56,822 bases of DNA from an uncultured Haliea sp. (GTDB taxonomy: Bacteria > Pseudomonadota > Gammaproteobacteria > Pseudomonadales > Halieaceae). The translations under genes and the position numbers were made by a program. This document shows positions 1 through 9,073 of this stretch, piece after piece. The stretch covers positions 1 through 56,822 of the forward strand of contig CAMYIZ010000044.1 of assembly GCA_947258585.1 (NCBI GenBank), read 5' to 3'. Below the pieces are notes generated by a model, which was not told the DNA's origin, did not search any database, and saw nothing but the letters and a program-made list of their open reading frames with translations. The stretch's first letter is position 1, and each line of letters opens with the position of its first letter.

Positions 1-323
1 AGATCGGCGCGCCCTGCGGCAGCGTCGACGATGCCGCCCGCGCGGTGCTGGCGGCGGCCGGTCTCGGCCCCGACTACGACCTGCCCGGACTCCCCCACCG
101 CACCGGCCACGGCATCGGCCTGGACATCCACGAATGGCCCTACCTGGTCCGCGGCAACCGCACGCCGCTGGCAGCGGGGATGTGTTTCAGCAATGAGCCC
201 ATGATCTGTGTGCCGGGCGCCTTCGGCGTCCGCCATGAAGACCACTTCTACATGACGGCGGAGGGCCCGCGCTGGTTTACCCAACCGGCGCACTCGGTAG
301 ACAATCCCTTCGGCGCGGCCTGA
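1..323 (+). CDS. M24-family metallopeptidase (Xaa-Pro aminopeptidase type), 3' end
   Basis: The gene enters from outside the window; the open frame runs from base 3 to a TGA at 321-323. The visible C-terminal 106 residues carry the pita-bread signature HRTGHGIGLDIHE, then SNEP and RHEDHFYMT, which supply the His and Glu ligands of the two-metal centre of M24 peptidases. The family includes methionine aminopeptidase and Xaa-Pro peptidases; the GIGLDIHE spacing and the PRWFT-type C terminus fit an Xaa-Pro aminopeptidase/prolidase-like enzyme better than MetAP. The exact substrate cannot be told from this fragment. It converges on aceA, with a terminator hairpin in the 53-bp gap. Confidence 0.85.
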   Translation, partial: IGAPCGSVDDAARAVLAAAGLGPDYDLPGLPHRTGHGIGLDIHEWPYLVRGNRTPLAAGMCFSNEPMICVPGAFGVRHEDHFYMTAEGPRWFTQPAHSVDNPFGAA

Positions 324-330
324 GCCGGAA

Positions 331-356
331 CAAAAAAGGGCGGCCAAGGCCGCCCT
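331..356 (-). terminator. rho-independent terminator of aceA
   Basis: A 9-bp perfect stem (AGGGCGGCC / GGCCGCCCT) lies at 337-356. On the minus strand it is followed directly by six Ts (332-337). It lies 21 bp beyond the aceA stop. Reading in the plus direction there is no T-run, so it mainly serves aceA. Confidence 0.85.
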
Positions 357-376
357 GATTCCGCTGTCAGCTGTTC

Positions 377-1975
377 CTAGCCGAACTGGTTCATGGTGTT
401 GTCCTTGCCGCCGGCCTTGAGCGCGCCCTCCCCGGCAAAGTACTCCTTGTGGTCGTCGCCCATGTTGGAACCCGCCATGTCCTGGTGCTTGACGCAGGCA
501 ATACCCTGGCGAATTTCCTTGCGCTGTACACCCTGGACGTAGGCCAGCATGCCTTCCTCGCCAAAGTAGCCCTTCGCCAGGTTGTCCGTGGACAGCGCCG
601 CCGTGTGGTAGGTCGGCAGGGTGATCAGGTGGTGGAAAATCCCCGCGTCGCGGGCGGCGTCCGCCTGGAAGGTCTGGATGCGGCGATCCGCTTCGACCGC
701 CAGCTCGGTGCCGTCGAAGTCGACGCTCATCAGCTTCTCGCGGTCGTAGGCAGACAGATCCCGGCCTTCCGCGCTCCAGGCGTCAAACACCTGCTGGCGG
801 AAGTTCAGGGTCCAGTTAAAGGACGGTGAGTTGTTGTAGACCAGCTTGGCGTTGGGGACCACCTTGCGGATCTCGTTGACCATGGCGCCAATCTGGCCGA
901 CATGGGGCTTCTCGGTTTCGATCCACAGCAGGTCGGCGCCGTTCTGCAGGCTGGTGATGGAGTCCAGTACACAGCGCGCCTCGCCGGTGCCTTCCTTGAA
1001 GCGGTAGAGGCCGTTGGCCAGGCGCACCGGGCGCACCAGCTTGCCGTCCTGCTTGATCACCACATCGCCCTCGCGGACGTCGCTGGCGCTCTCCACGACT
1101 TCCGTCTCGAGGAAGGCGTTGTACATGTGGGCGAGGTCACCCGCGTCGCGGGATACCGGAATTTTCTGGGTCAGGCCGGCGCCGAGGGAGTCGGTGCGGG
1201 CAACAATCACACCGTCGTCCACGCCCAGCTCCAGGAACGCGTAGCGAATGGCGTTGATCTTGGCGAGGAAGTCCTCGTGGGGAACCGTGACCTTGCCGTC
1301 CTGGTGGCCACACTGCTTGGCATCGGACACCTGGTTTTCCACCTGGATGGCGCAGGCGCCGGCCTCGATCATCTTCTTCGCCAGCAGATAGGTGGCCTCC
1401 TCGTTGCCGAAGCCGGCGTCGATGTCGGCAATGATCGGCACCACGTGGGTCTCGTAGTTGTCGATGGCGTTGAGAACGGCCTTCTCCTTGACCTGGTCAC
1501 CGGCGGCGCGGGCCGCGTCAAGGTCGTGAAACAGGTGGCCCAGCTCGCGGGCATCCGCCTGGCGCAAAAAGGTATACAGCTCCTCAATGAGCTGGGGCAC
1601 GGTGGTTTTCTCGTGCATGGACTGGTCGGGCAGCGGGCCGAATTCGCTGCGCAGGGCAGCGATCATCCAACCCGACAGGTACAGGTACCGCTTGCTGGTG
1701 GTGCCGTGGTGCTTCTTGATGGCGATCAGTTTCTGCTGGCCGATGAACCCGTGCCAGCAGCCCAGGGACTGGGTGTAGCTGGAGGAATCGGCGTCGTATT
1801 CGGCCATGTCCTTGCGCATGATAGCGGCGGTGTAGCGGGCGATGTCGAGCCCGGTGCGGAAGCGATTCTGGCGCTTCATGCGGGCCGCGTACTCGGGGTT
1901 GATATTGTTCCAGGTACCCTGTTGCGCTGCGCGCAGGGTGGCGAAGGATTCAACGTCTTGCAGGTAATTTGACAT
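377..1975 (-). CDS. aceA: Isocitrate lyase (long, Pseudomonas-type)
   Basis: Cleaves isocitrate to glyoxylate and succinate, the first step of the glyoxylate shunt, allowing growth on acetate and fatty acids. The 532-residue length matches the long AceA form of pseudomonads rather than the roughly 430-residue E. coli form. The active-site loop is seen as SDAKQCGHQDGK, with the catalytic Cys in the KxCGH context, and IADIDAGFGN supplies Mg-binding Asp residues. ATG start at 1975. The upstream region 1976-2083 is strikingly AT-rich, with a TATAGT-like -10 on the minus strand near 2030. It is monocistronic, bounded by its own terminator and by the ABC permease stop upstream. Malate synthase is not in the window. 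Confidence 0.97.
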   Translation of the reverse strand: MSNYLQDVESFATLRAAQQGTWNNINPEYAARMKRQNRFRTGLDIARYTAAIMRKDMAEYDADSSSYTQSLGCWHGFIGQQKLIAIKKHHGTTSKRYLYLSGWMIAALRSEFGPLPDQSMHEKTTVPQLIEELYTFLRQADARELGHLFHDLDAARAAGDQVKEKAVLNAIDNYETHVVPIIADIDAGFGNEEATYLLAKKMIEAGACAIQVENQVSDAKQCGHQDGKVTVPHEDFLAKINAIRYAFLELGVDDGVIVARTDSLGAGLTQKIPVSRDAGDLAHMYNAFLETEVVESASDVREGDVVIKQDGKLVRPVRLANGLYRFKEGTGEARCVLDSITSLQNGADLLWIETEKPHVGQIGAMVNEIRKVVPNAKLVYNNSPSFNWTLNFRQQVFDAWSAEGRDLSAYDREKLMSVDFDGTELAVEADRRIQTFQADAARDAGIFHHLITLPTYHTAALSTDNLAKGYFGEEGMLAYVQGVQRKEIRQGIACVKHQDMAGSNMGDDHKEYFAGEGALKAGGKDNTMNQFG

Positions 1976-2083
1976 GGAGGTGGCCTCGACTGTTTCAGGA
2001 CAGGATGGCGCCTAGTGTAGAGAGCCTATCACTATAATTGAAATAAATAGAAAGTATCTTTACTATTCATACGAGTGATGTTC

Positions 2084-3193
2084 TTAGATTTCCCAGCGAT
2101 TGCGCCGCAGCCACACCGTCGCCGCCAGCAGTCCGCCCGCCACCAGCAGCCCCAGCAGCAGTCCCAGGTAGTCCAGGCGGGCCCAGTCTGGTCCGAACAG
2201 GTAGAAGCCCACCGCGCCGCGGCCGCTATTGTAATAGGGCATATGGCTCATCAGCGCGGTGCCGAAATGCTTGCTGCCGAACAATATTGCCTCCAGCAGC
2301 CCCAGCCCCAGCACCGGCGCCACCGCCAGCATGAAGGGCGAGCGCCGCGCAGCTGCCGAAGCCAGCAGCACCCAGGCATAGACCGGCATCACCCACAGGG
2401 CAGTCAGCAGCCAGCCGCCGAGCTGGTCGAGCAGTACCCGGCCGAACTGGATATTGCCCAGCACCACGGCAACGGGGTCCATATCCATGCGCAGCACCAG
2501 CAACATCGCCAGCACCACTGTTGCCAGCTGCGCCAGTATGGATGCGGCGATAAAGATGGCCGGCGCCACCACCACCGCCACGGTGAGCTTGGCCAGCACC
2601 TCATCCCGGGCGGAGACCGGCATGGAACGCCAGAACAGGATGCTGCGGTCCTTGCGGTCGCTGTACAGACAACCCAGCAGATAGTTGAAGCTGACAAACA
2701 CCAGGACTATCAGCATGAACGCGTGGACCCCGTGCAGCAGGGGGTTGAGGCTGTCCACCGGGGCCTCGGTATTGTCCACCCCGACGGGAGCCGCAGGTGG
2801 TACCGGCGAAAAACGCCAGTCGGAGGAAAAATCCCAGAGACTTTCGTCCGCGAGCTCCGGGGCGGGTGCTACCCGGTAGTCCTCCCTGGGTGGGCCGACC
2901 GGGGCCCCGTCCCCGGCCACAGTCTCGGTCACCACCTCGGTAATCTGCTGGCCGTTTTCATCCACGACCACGCGGATGTTGAGATTGATGCCTTCGCCGG
3001 CATCCTCCTGCATCACCGCCTCCAGCATGACCTGGCCGAGGTTGCTGAACTGGTTGGCCACCAGCACCCCCGCAAGCATCAGCAGCGCGAGGGCTGCGGC
3101 CACCACCAGCGGAGTCCAGACCAGGGACACCCGGTACTCCTGCAATTCGCGCTGTATCAGGGTAAACCACCGCGACGGCACCGTGTCAGACAT
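2084..3193 (-). CDS. ABC-2 type transporter permease
   Basis: A 369-residue integral membrane protein: one N-terminal membrane segment (about residues 25-46), a long hydrophilic Pro/Glu-rich extracytoplasmic stretch (about 48-150) and five or so further hydrophobic segments to the C terminus, ending in a basic RRNRW tail. This is the outline of ABC-2 permeases with a large loop after the first helix. It overlaps the ATPase gene by 8 bp and is the last gene of the GIN-GntR-ATPase-permease operon, so it should form the channel of that exporter. The cargo is unknown. The cytoplasmic loop SDRKDRSILFWRSMP resembles the loop of family members that contacts the ATPase. Confidence 0.8.
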   Translation of the reverse strand: MSDTVPSRWFTLIQRELQEYRVSLVWTPLVVAAALALLMLAGVLVANQFSNLGQVMLEAVMQEDAGEGINLNIRVVVDENGQQITEVVTETVAGDGAPVGPPREDYRVAPAPELADESLWDFSSDWRFSPVPPAAPVGVDNTEAPVDSLNPLLHGVHAFMLIVLVFVSFNYLLGCLYSDRKDRSILFWRSMPVSARDEVLAKLTVAVVVAPAIFIAASILAQLATVVLAMLLVLRMDMDPVAVVLGNIQFGRVLLDQLGGWLLTALWVMPVYAWVLLASAAARRSPFMLAVAPVLGLGLLEAILFGSKHFGTALMSHMPYYNSGRGAVGFYLFGPDWARLDYLGLLLGLLVAGGLLAATVWLRRNRWEI

Positions 3194-4052
3194 GGCTGTT
3201 GTCCTCCCCTACCTTGGCCACAAACAGGTCGGCCAGAGATGGTGTGCGCAGCTCCCCCAGGGGGGCCAGGGACTCGCGCTCAATACCCTGGTAGATCAGG
3301 GCCTTGCCGCCCAGCAGTGGACGCTGGCCGAGATGGGGAATGCCCTCCGCCCGGGCGACCGCGGGGCCCACCGCGCGCAGTTCCACATACTCCTCCTCCA
3401 GCGCCAGCATGGAGTCACAGAGAATCGCCCTGCCGCGATTCATGAACATGGCGTGGGTGAGGATGTTTTCCACCTCCTCCACCTGGTGCGTCGAGATCAC
3501 AATCGTGCGCTCCTCATCAAAGTAGTCGTTGAGCAGCTGCTCAAAGAACTGCTTGCGAAACAGGATATCGAGGCCGAGTGTCGGCTCATCCAGAATCAGC
3601 AGGCGGGCGTCAATCGCCATCACCAACGCCAGGTGCAGCTGCACCATCATGCCCTTGGAGAGCTCGGCAATCCGCCGCTGGCGGCGCACTTCCGTCGCCC
3701 CCAGCAATCGCTCGGCGTGGGCGCGATCAAAGCGCGGATGGGTCCCCGCCACATAGTCCAGCAACTGCGCCACGGTCATCCAGCGCGGCAGGACCGCTGT
3801 GTCGGCGATAAAACAGACCTGCTCCATGAGCTTCGCCTGCTCCCGGCGCGGGTCCATCCCCAGCACCGACAGCTCACCCTCACACCGGGTCAATCCCAGC
3901 AGGGACCTCAACAGCGTGGTCTTGCCCGCACCATTGGGACCGATCAGCCCCAGCACCGAGCCCGGCTGTAGGTGGAGGTCCACCCCCGCCACTGCCACCT
4001 GCTCCCCGAACCTGCGTTGCAGCCCGCGGGCCGCGATGACTGTCGCAGTCAT
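3186..4052 (-). CDS. ABC transporter ATP-binding protein
   Basis: 288-residue ABC ATPase. Walker A is GPNGAGKTT, the signature is a degenerate LSKGM in place of LSGGQ, Walker B with catalytic Glu is LLILDEPTLGLD, and the switch His lies in STHQVEE. The C-terminal 60 residues are a family-type extension that probably docks on the permease. The start ATG overlaps the TGA of the GntR gene (ATGA) and the gene overlaps the permease start by 8 bp, so the three are translationally coupled. YtrA-type repressors next to such ATPases usually control peptide or envelope-stress exporters; the substrate here is not evident. Confidence 0.9.
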   Translation of the reverse strand: MTATVIAARGLQRRFGEQVAVAGVDLHLQPGSVLGLIGPNGAGKTTLLRSLLGLTRCEGELSVLGMDPRREQAKLMEQVCFIADTAVLPRWMTVAQLLDYVAGTHPRFDRAHAERLLGATEVRRQRRIAELSKGMMVQLHLALVMAIDARLLILDEPTLGLDILFRKQFFEQLLNDYFDEERTIVISTHQVEEVENILTHAMFMNRGRAILCDSMLALEEEYVELRAVGPAVARAEGIPHLGQRPLLGGKALIYQGIERESLAPLGELRTPSLADLFVAKVGEDNSHV

Positions 4053-4414
4053 GATTTATCCCCCTGTTGTAGCAGCGCCGCCGCCACGTCCTGCATATCC
4101 AGCCCCAGCGCCCGTACGCGCTCGGCGAAGGCCGGCACCTCCTCGGCGTAAAAACGGCCGCGTTCATCCGCGGTAAGGTTCGCCCGCGCGCCGACCGTCA
4201 CATACATGCCCAGCCCCCGCCGCTTTTCCAGCAGTCCACTGTCGACCAGTTCCTGGTAGGCCTTGCCCACGGTGAGGTGGTTGATCTGGTAGTCGGTTGC
4301 CACCTGCCGCACCGACGGCACGGCCTCACCCTCCGCGAAGGTGCCATCCATGATTCGCTCGACGACCAGATCGCGCAATTGCCGGTAAATGGGCTGTTTG
4401 TCACTCCACTCCAC
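4049..4414 (-). CDS. GntR-family transcriptional regulator, YtrA subfamily
   Basis: A 121-residue protein with an N-terminal winged helix-turn-helix (IYRQLRDLVVERI, then VPSVRQVATDYQINHLTV) and only a short helical C terminus, which is the size and plan of YtrA-type GntR repressors that lack an effector-binding domain. GTG start at 4414, 5 bp after the GIN gene. Its own operon has a perfect palindrome over the promoter -10 (5317-5338), the likely site of autorepression. Family YtrA regulators are autogenously encoded with the ABC transporter they control, as here. Confidence 0.88.
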   Translation of the reverse strand: MEWSDKQPIYRQLRDLVVERIMDGTFAEGEAVPSVRQVATDYQINHLTVGKAYQELVDSGLLEKRRGLGMYVTVGARANLTADERGRFYAEEVPAFAERVRALGLDMQDVAAALLQQGDKS

Positions 4415-4419
4415 GCGGG

Positions 4420-5295
4420 CTAGTTCCGCAGTATCCGGCCAGAGCCAAACACGGTTTGGTCAATGTCGGGGGCCCCCCGGTGGTAGATCTCCCCACTGCC
4501 CATAATGGCCGCTTCGATGCTGCGAAACGCGCCCACCCTGGCGGTACCCGAGCCGACGATATTGATGCCCGCCTGGTCGCCGTCGAGGCCGGCAAAATTC
4601 ACTTCTCCGGAGCCGATGATGTTGATTTCGGTGGCGGCGCCGCGGCTGCCCTCACCGCTACTGACATCACCCGACCCGTTGAGCGTCGTGTACATGCTGT
4701 CGGTCTCCACCGATCCCAGCTGGATATCACCGGAACCGGCCAGGGTCAGGCGGACCGCGCCGGCCCGGACCTTGACGGCCTGGATATCACCGCTGCCACG
4801 CATGTCGAAACGCGCACTGTCCGCATCGAGATCGTACAAATACACATCGCCGCTGCCATCAACCACCACGGTCAGCGCCGGCGTGGTAAAAGGGCGCACA
4901 AACACGTCGCCGGAACCGCGCAGTCGCAGCACGGCCAGGGTTGGCAGGGTCAACTTGTACTGCACGCCGGTTGCTGCGGTGGCGGGACTGCCGGCGGGGA
5001 GGCCCAGCACCAGGGTGCGTCCCAGCACATGAAACGGCGGCGGTTCCAGCGCGCTGTCGCGGCCCCTCAGGAGCAGCACCGTGGTATCACCCTGGCTGAT
5101 CTCGACCTCGGTGCTGCCGTGGACCACGACCTCCTCCACGTCCAGGCCGTCCACCCGCTGCACGCCGGTCTCATCCGCAGCCAGGGCCAGGCGCGGCAGC
5201 GCCAGCAGCAATGTCCCCAGGAGGAAAATCGCCGTTACCCGGAGGACGCCGTCAGGCCTGACCAGAAGGCCTCTGTGCAGATAATATCCCAGCAT
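4420..5295 (-). CDS. GIN-domain (DUF2807) exported protein
   Basis: Signal-bearing protein with a DUF2807/GIN (head, adhesin-like) domain. After a hydrophobic leader (FLLGTLLLALPRLALA, cleavage near ALA-AD) the chain contains a regular ladder of GSG-D/E turns (GSGDVF, GSGDVY, GSGDIQ twice, GSGDVS, GSGEVN, GSGTAR, GSGEIY, GSGRI), typical of the right-handed beta-helix of this family. An ATG at 5295 is preferred over the upstream GTG at 5304: the Shine-Dalgarno GAGGTG sits 6 nt before the ATG and overlaps the GTG. First gene of the operon with the repressor and ABC exporter. Function is unknown; it is probably periplasmic or on the surface. Confidence 0.82.
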   Translation of the reverse strand: MLGYYLHRGLLVRPDGVLRVTAIFLLGTLLLALPRLALAADETGVQRVDGLDVEEVVVHGSTEVEISQGDTTVLLLRGRDSALEPPPFHVLGRTLVLGLPAGSPATAATGVQYKLTLPTLAVLRLRGSGDVFVRPFTTPALTVVVDGSGDVYLYDLDADSARFDMRGSGDIQAVKVRAGAVRLTLAGSGDIQLGSVETDSMYTTLNGSGDVSSGEGSRGAATEINIIGSGEVNFAGLDGDQAGINIVGSGTARVGAFRSIEAAIMGSGEIYHRGAPDIDQTVFGSGRILRN

Positions 5296-5316
5296 ACCTT
5301 TCACCTCGTCGGTATA

Positions 5317-5356
5317 GTGTTATATGTGACTATAACACCAAAATCGCGAAGTGCAA
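5317..5356 (-). promoter_or_regulatory. Promoter and palindromic operator of the GIN-GntR-ABC operon
   Basis: Minus strand: -35 TTGCAC (5351-5356), 16-bp spacer, -10 TATAGT (5329-5334). A perfect 8-bp inverted repeat GTGTTATA (5317-5324) / TATAACAC (5331-5338) with a 6-bp centre covers the -10. Occupancy would block RNA polymerase, so this is the expected binding site of the YtrA-type repressor encoded in the operon. The sequence is seen; the binding is inferred. Confidence 0.75.
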
Positions 5357-5391
5357 GCCCCGGGAAGAATTGCGGGCCTCAGAGTGCGGCT

Positions 5392-5763
5392 TTAGTCGAG
5401 GTTGCTTTGCATGTTGGCGGCTATCGTGGCGGCGAGCCGCTTGGCGCGGGCAGCCTGTGGACCGCAATAATGCTCGTCCACAGTGGCGGTGAAGAGCGCG
5501 AGCCAACGCTGGAAATCCTCGGGGCGCAGCGGACGCTGCCGGTGCAGGCGGCGATGGATCTCCATGGTGTGGCGACGGTAGCCCTGCTCACCCAGCAGCA
5601 GCTTGCACCAGTAGTCCTTGATATGAGGCAGGTGCACCGTGAGATCAATCCGCGCCACCTCGAGGAAAAATGGCGCCAGCTGGGGATCCACCAGGAGCCT
5701 GGAATAGAAGCGGTCAATGCAGGCTTCGATATGGGCGCGACTGTCGAGATCGGGCTTGGCCAC
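5392..5763 (-). CDS. Group III truncated haemoglobin
   Basis: A 123-residue 2-over-2 globin. The region YWCKLLLGEQGYRRHTMEIH and the following RRLH..RPEDFQRWLALF match the E-to-G helix section of class III truncated haemoglobins, with the proximal His in TMEIH and the conserved Trp in FQRWL. Such proteins bind haem and O2, NO or CO and are linked to NO or peroxide handling and microaerobic respiration. GTG start at 5763, with GAGGG 7 nt upstream. It lies 10 bp after der on the same strand and may be read through from that operon, although it is not a usual member of it. Confidence 0.85.
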   Translation of the reverse strand: MAKPDLDSRAHIEACIDRFYSRLLVDPQLAPFFLEVARIDLTVHLPHIKDYWCKLLLGEQGYRRHTMEIHRRLHRQRPLRPEDFQRWLALFTATVDEHYCGPQAARAKRLAATIAANMQSNLD

Positions 5764-5773
5764 AGCACATCCC

Positions 5774-7189
5774 TCAGCGCTTCTTTTTCTTCTCGTTCTT
5801 TTTCACGTGCGCCATCAGCCGGCGCTTGCGCTGGACCTGGCGCTGGGTCAGCTGGTTGCGCTTGTCCGCATAGGGATTCTCGCCGGTGCGGAATTCGATG
5901 CGCACCGGGGTGCCAGTGAGCTTGAGCTCACGCCGGAAGACTTTCTCCAGATAGCGCTGGTAGGAGTTGGGCACGCTGCCGGTCTGGTTGCCGTGAATAA
6001 TGATCAGCGGTGGATTCTGGCCGCCGGGGTGGGCGTAGCGAAGCTTGATACGCCGGCCGTTGATCATCGGCGGCGCATGGTCGAACACCGCCCCCTCGAG
6101 GATACGGGTGAGCTGGTTGGTATTCAGCTTGCGGGTGGCGGAACCATGGGCGGCGAGGATTGACTTGTACAACAGGCCGACGCCGGTGCCGTGCAGTGCC
6201 GAGATGAAGTGAGTGTCGGCATAGTCGGCAAAGATCAGGCGGCGGTTGAGTTCGCTCTTGATCCAGTCACGCTGGTGCGGTTCGATGCCGTCCCATTTGT
6301 TGATCGCCAGCACCAGCCCGCGCCCGGCATCGATGCAGTGCCCCAGCAAATGCATGTCCTGGTCGACGATACCTTCGTGCGCGTTCATCACCAGCACCAC
6401 CACGTGGGCGTCGTCGATGGCCTTGAGGGTTTTCACGATGGAAAATTTCTCCACCGTCTCCCGCACGTTCTTGCGCCGGCGAACACCGGCGGTATCTATC
6501 AGGGTATAGCGCTGCCCATCGCGCTCGTAGTCGATGTAGATACTGTCGCGAGTAGTACCTGGCTGGTCGTAGACCACCACCCGCTCTTCTCCCAGCAGGC
6601 GGTTGACCAGCGTGGACTTGCCGACATTGGGACGGCCAACGATCGCGACCCTGACACTGTCGCGATGGTCGAAATCCTCGGCGGCAGTGGTTTCCGGCTC
6701 CGGAAAAGTGGCCAGCACGTCGTCGATCATCTGCCGCACGCCGCGCCCGTGGGAAGCGGCGATTGCGAACAGCTGCTCGACACCAAGGGCATAGAAATCC
6801 CCCAGCGCCACCTCTTCGTTGAGTCCGTCGATCTTGTTCACGACCACGTGAAAAGACTTGTTGCGCTGGCGGAGGTGGCGCGCCAGGGATTCATCCGCTG
6901 CGTTCAGTCCCTCGCGGGCATCCACCAGGAACAGGACCGCATCCGCTTCCTCGATGGCCAACAGGGACTGCCCCGCCATCTGCGCCTCGATTCCCTCTTC
7001 ATCGCCGCTGATACCACCGGTATCAATGACGATGAACGGGCGCGAGCCGATGCGTGCCTCACCGTATTTGCGATCCCGGGTCAGGCCCGAGAGGTTTGCC
7101 ACCAGCGCATCGCGGCTGCGGGTCAGCTGGTTGAACAGGGTCGATTTACCCACATTGGGGCGCCCGACCAGGGCAATCACCGGAATCAT
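5774..7189 (-). CDS. der: Ribosome-assembly GTPase Der (EngA)
   Basis: Double-GTPase that matures the 50S subunit. Two tandem G domains are visible, each with a P-loop GRPNVGKST (residues about 9 and 179), DTGG/DTAG switch regions and NKxD motifs (NKIDG, NKWDG), followed by a KH-like C-terminal domain ending in a Lys-rich tail. 471 residues from the ATG at 7189, two bases after the bamB stop; the GTG at 7210 inside bamB would add seven residues with no better ribosome site. Last core gene of the hisS-yfgM-bamB-der run, an order widely conserved in gammaproteobacteria. Confidence 0.97.
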   Translation of the reverse strand: MIPVIALVGRPNVGKSTLFNQLTRSRDALVANLSGLTRDRKYGEARIGSRPFIVIDTGGISGDEEGIEAQMAGQSLLAIEEADAVLFLVDAREGLNAADESLARHLRQRNKSFHVVVNKIDGLNEEVALGDFYALGVEQLFAIAASHGRGVRQMIDDVLATFPEPETTAAEDFDHRDSVRVAIVGRPNVGKSTLVNRLLGEERVVVYDQPGTTRDSIYIDYERDGQRYTLIDTAGVRRRKNVRETVEKFSIVKTLKAIDDAHVVVLVMNAHEGIVDQDMHLLGHCIDAGRGLVLAINKWDGIEPHQRDWIKSELNRRLIFADYADTHFISALHGTGVGLLYKSILAAHGSATRKLNTNQLTRILEGAVFDHAPPMINGRRIKLRYAHPGGQNPPLIIIHGNQTGSVPNSYQRYLEKVFRRELKLTGTPVRIEFRTGENPYADKRNQLTQRQVQRKRRLMAHVKKNEKKKKR

Positions 7190-7190
7190 T

Positions 7191-8378
7191 TCAGTTACCT
7201 GGTTTGGCACTCAGCTCGTAGGCATACAGCTTGCCACCGTCGCCGTAGACGTACAGCACATTGCCGTCGCTGAGCATATCGGCGCTGACGCCCTTGCTGT
7301 CGGCGCGAACGCGGCCGACAAAGCTGCCGTCCACCTGCGACAGGATGTGGATGTAGCCTTCGAAATCGGGCACAGCCACGTAGCTGCTCACCGTCACCGG
7401 GCGCCCGAGACCGCGCCAGCCCAAAGCGTCCTGGCGCCAGCGCTGGCCCTGTCCGTTGCGCTGGAAGGCGAACACCGTGCCGTCCTCGTCCGCGACATAG
7501 ACATTGCCAAAGCCCTGCGACAACCCGGATACGGAGGATACCGGGCGCTCCCACAGTTTGCGCCCGCTGCTGGCCTCTATCGCCACGATGTTGCCCTGAT
7601 AGCTGGCTGCAAACAGCTCGTTGCCCGCAAGCACCATGGTGCCGTCGACATCAACAATGCGCTCGATTTCCGAGCGGCCCTGGGGAATAGCCACCCGGGC
7701 CTCCCACTCTACCGCGCCCGTGGTGGCGTTGAAGCCCAGCACCCGGCCGTTGGCAAAGCCCGCGAGCACCAGATTGTCGCGGAATATCGGCGTGCTGGTA
7801 CCGCGAATGGTCAGGACCGGCATGTTGCTGTCGTAGGTCCACAGGCGCTCGCCGCTGTCGAAATCCAGACCGTGCAGCTTGCCGTCGTAGGTCTGGGCCA
7901 CGACCACGCGGCCGTTGCTCTGGGGGGGTGCCAGCACCTCGCCGGTCACCCGGGCGCTCCAGCGAGTCTCGCCGGTGGCGGCATCCAGGCGCAGGACAAA
8001 GCCATCGCTGCTGCCCAGGAACAGGCTGTCGCCATATAAGCCGACGCCTCCTGAAATCAGTGTCTTCAGATCGCGGCTCCAGATCCGGCGACCGTTGCTG
8101 CGCTGCAGCGCCTTGACCTCGCCATCCGAGGATGCCGCATAGATCCGCTCCCCGCCGATCACCGGCTCGATCCGGTAGAGGCCATCGCCCTGCCCGTCGC
8201 CGACACCGGTAGACCAGAGGCGCTTGACCTTGACGGTCTCCTCAATCTTCTGCAACTCAACGGGGCGCCGCGGGTCCTCGTCATCATCAATCGAGAACCA
8301 GCCTTTCATGGTGCTGCAGCCGCTCATCAGCAGCAGGGACAGGACCAGGGCGCTCCACCTGACGGTAACGGTCATCAT
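7191..8378 (-). CDS. bamB: Outer-membrane assembly lipoprotein BamB
   Basis: Lipoprotein of the BAM beta-barrel insertion complex. The leader [13 protein letters not shown] ends in a lipobox (MSGC). The mature 375 residues contain PQQ-type beta-propeller blades with recurring GRxxW / TGExxW motifs ([44 protein letters not shown]). Start ATG at 8378 overlaps the yfgM stop; an ATG one codon later is equally possible. Length is close to the E. coli protein (392). Confidence 0.95.
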   Translation of the reverse strand: MMTVTVRWSALVLSLLLMSGCSTMKGWFSIDDDEDPRRPVELQKIEETVKVKRLWSTGVGDGQGDGLYRIEPVIGGERIYAASSDGEVKALQRSNGRRIWSRDLKTLISGGVGLYGDSLFLGSSDGFVLRLDAATGETRWSARVTGEVLAPPQSNGRVVVAQTYDGKLHGLDFDSGERLWTYDSNMPVLTIRGTSTPIFRDNLVLAGFANGRVLGFNATTGAVEWEARVAIPQGRSEIERIVDVDGTMVLAGNELFAASYQGNIVAIEASSGRKLWERPVSSVSGLSQGFGNVYVADEDGTVFAFQRNGQGQRWRQDALGWRGLGRPVTVSSYVAVPDFEGYIHILSQVDGSFVGRVRADSKGVSADMLSDGNVLYVYGDGGKLYAYELSAKPGN

Positions 8379-9049
8379 GCCCCCGCCTCCACGCCCGCGG
8401 CGACGAGACTCTGGATCTTCGCCTCCAGGGTGGCGATATTCAGCTGGGCGGGATATTGCTCCACCAGGGCCCGCGCTTCGCGGTAAGCGGCCAGTGCCTC
8501 GGTATCGCGACCGGCAGCTGCCAGTATGTCACCGCGGGCCAGCGCCGACGCCGCGGGAAACTTGCCGCTGCTGCCGGGAGCGAGCAGCGTCAGTGCCTGC
8601 TCGCTCTCTCCCTGCGCCGCCAGCACCCGCGCCAGCCGCAGTTGCGCCACCAGGGCCATGTCGCTGCCGGCGGCGGCCTTGCCCAGCACCCAGCGCAAGT
8701 GGTCTTCGGCCGCCGGCAAATCCTTGCCCGCCACCGCTACGCGAGCCTGGTGCAGCGCTGCGAACTGGGCATAGGTGGTGCCACCGTATTCGCTGCGCAA
8801 CTGGCTCGCGAGGCGCTCTGCGGGAGCGCCGTTCACGATACCCTGACCGGCCATGGACGCCGCCTCCAGCATTTGCTGGTACAGGTCCGAAGCGCTGTCA
8901 TTGCGCTGCGCTTCATAGCGCTGCCAGCCCTGCCAACCGAATGTTCCCGCCAGCACCAGCACGACGGCAAGCAGCGTCGAGCGGCCGTTCTCGTCCCACC
9001 AGCGGCGCAGCGCTTCAACCTGCTCTTCTTCTGTCCGATATGATTCCAC
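8375..9049 (-). CDS. yfgM: YfgM family TPR protein (periplasmic, SecYEG-associated)
   Basis: 224 residues with a single N-terminal membrane anchor (about residues 24-40, LLAVVLVLAGTFGW) after a basic/acidic cytosolic start, then a TPR-like periplasmic domain. The family member in E. coli associates with the Sec translocon and PpiD chaperone network. Position between hisS and bamB is the conserved one. GTG start at 9049 with a GGGAA-type ribosome site. Overlaps bamB by 4 bp. Confidence 0.9.
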   Translation of the reverse strand: MESYRTEEEQVEALRRWWDENGRSTLLAVVLVLAGTFGWQGWQRYEAQRNDSASDLYQQMLEAASMAGQGIVNGAPAERLASQLRSEYGGTTYAQFAALHQARVAVAGKDLPAAEDHLRWVLGKAAAGSDMALVAQLRLARVLAAQGESEQALTLLAPGSSGKFPAASALARGDILAAAGRDTEALAAYREARALVEQYPAQLNIATLEAKIQSLVAAGVEAGA

Positions 9050-9073
9050 GATCCGGTTCCCTTGATTTTCCTG

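Noticed and set aside
902-1972. 356-codon plus-strand open frame opposite aceA
   Set aside because: Antisense shadow of a certain gene in GC-rich DNA; composition is low-complexity Gly/Val/His and there is no ribosome site.
4456-5919. 487-codon plus-strand open frame across the GIN and globin genes
   Set aside because: Covers two real genes on the other strand plus the operator; no recognisable domain.
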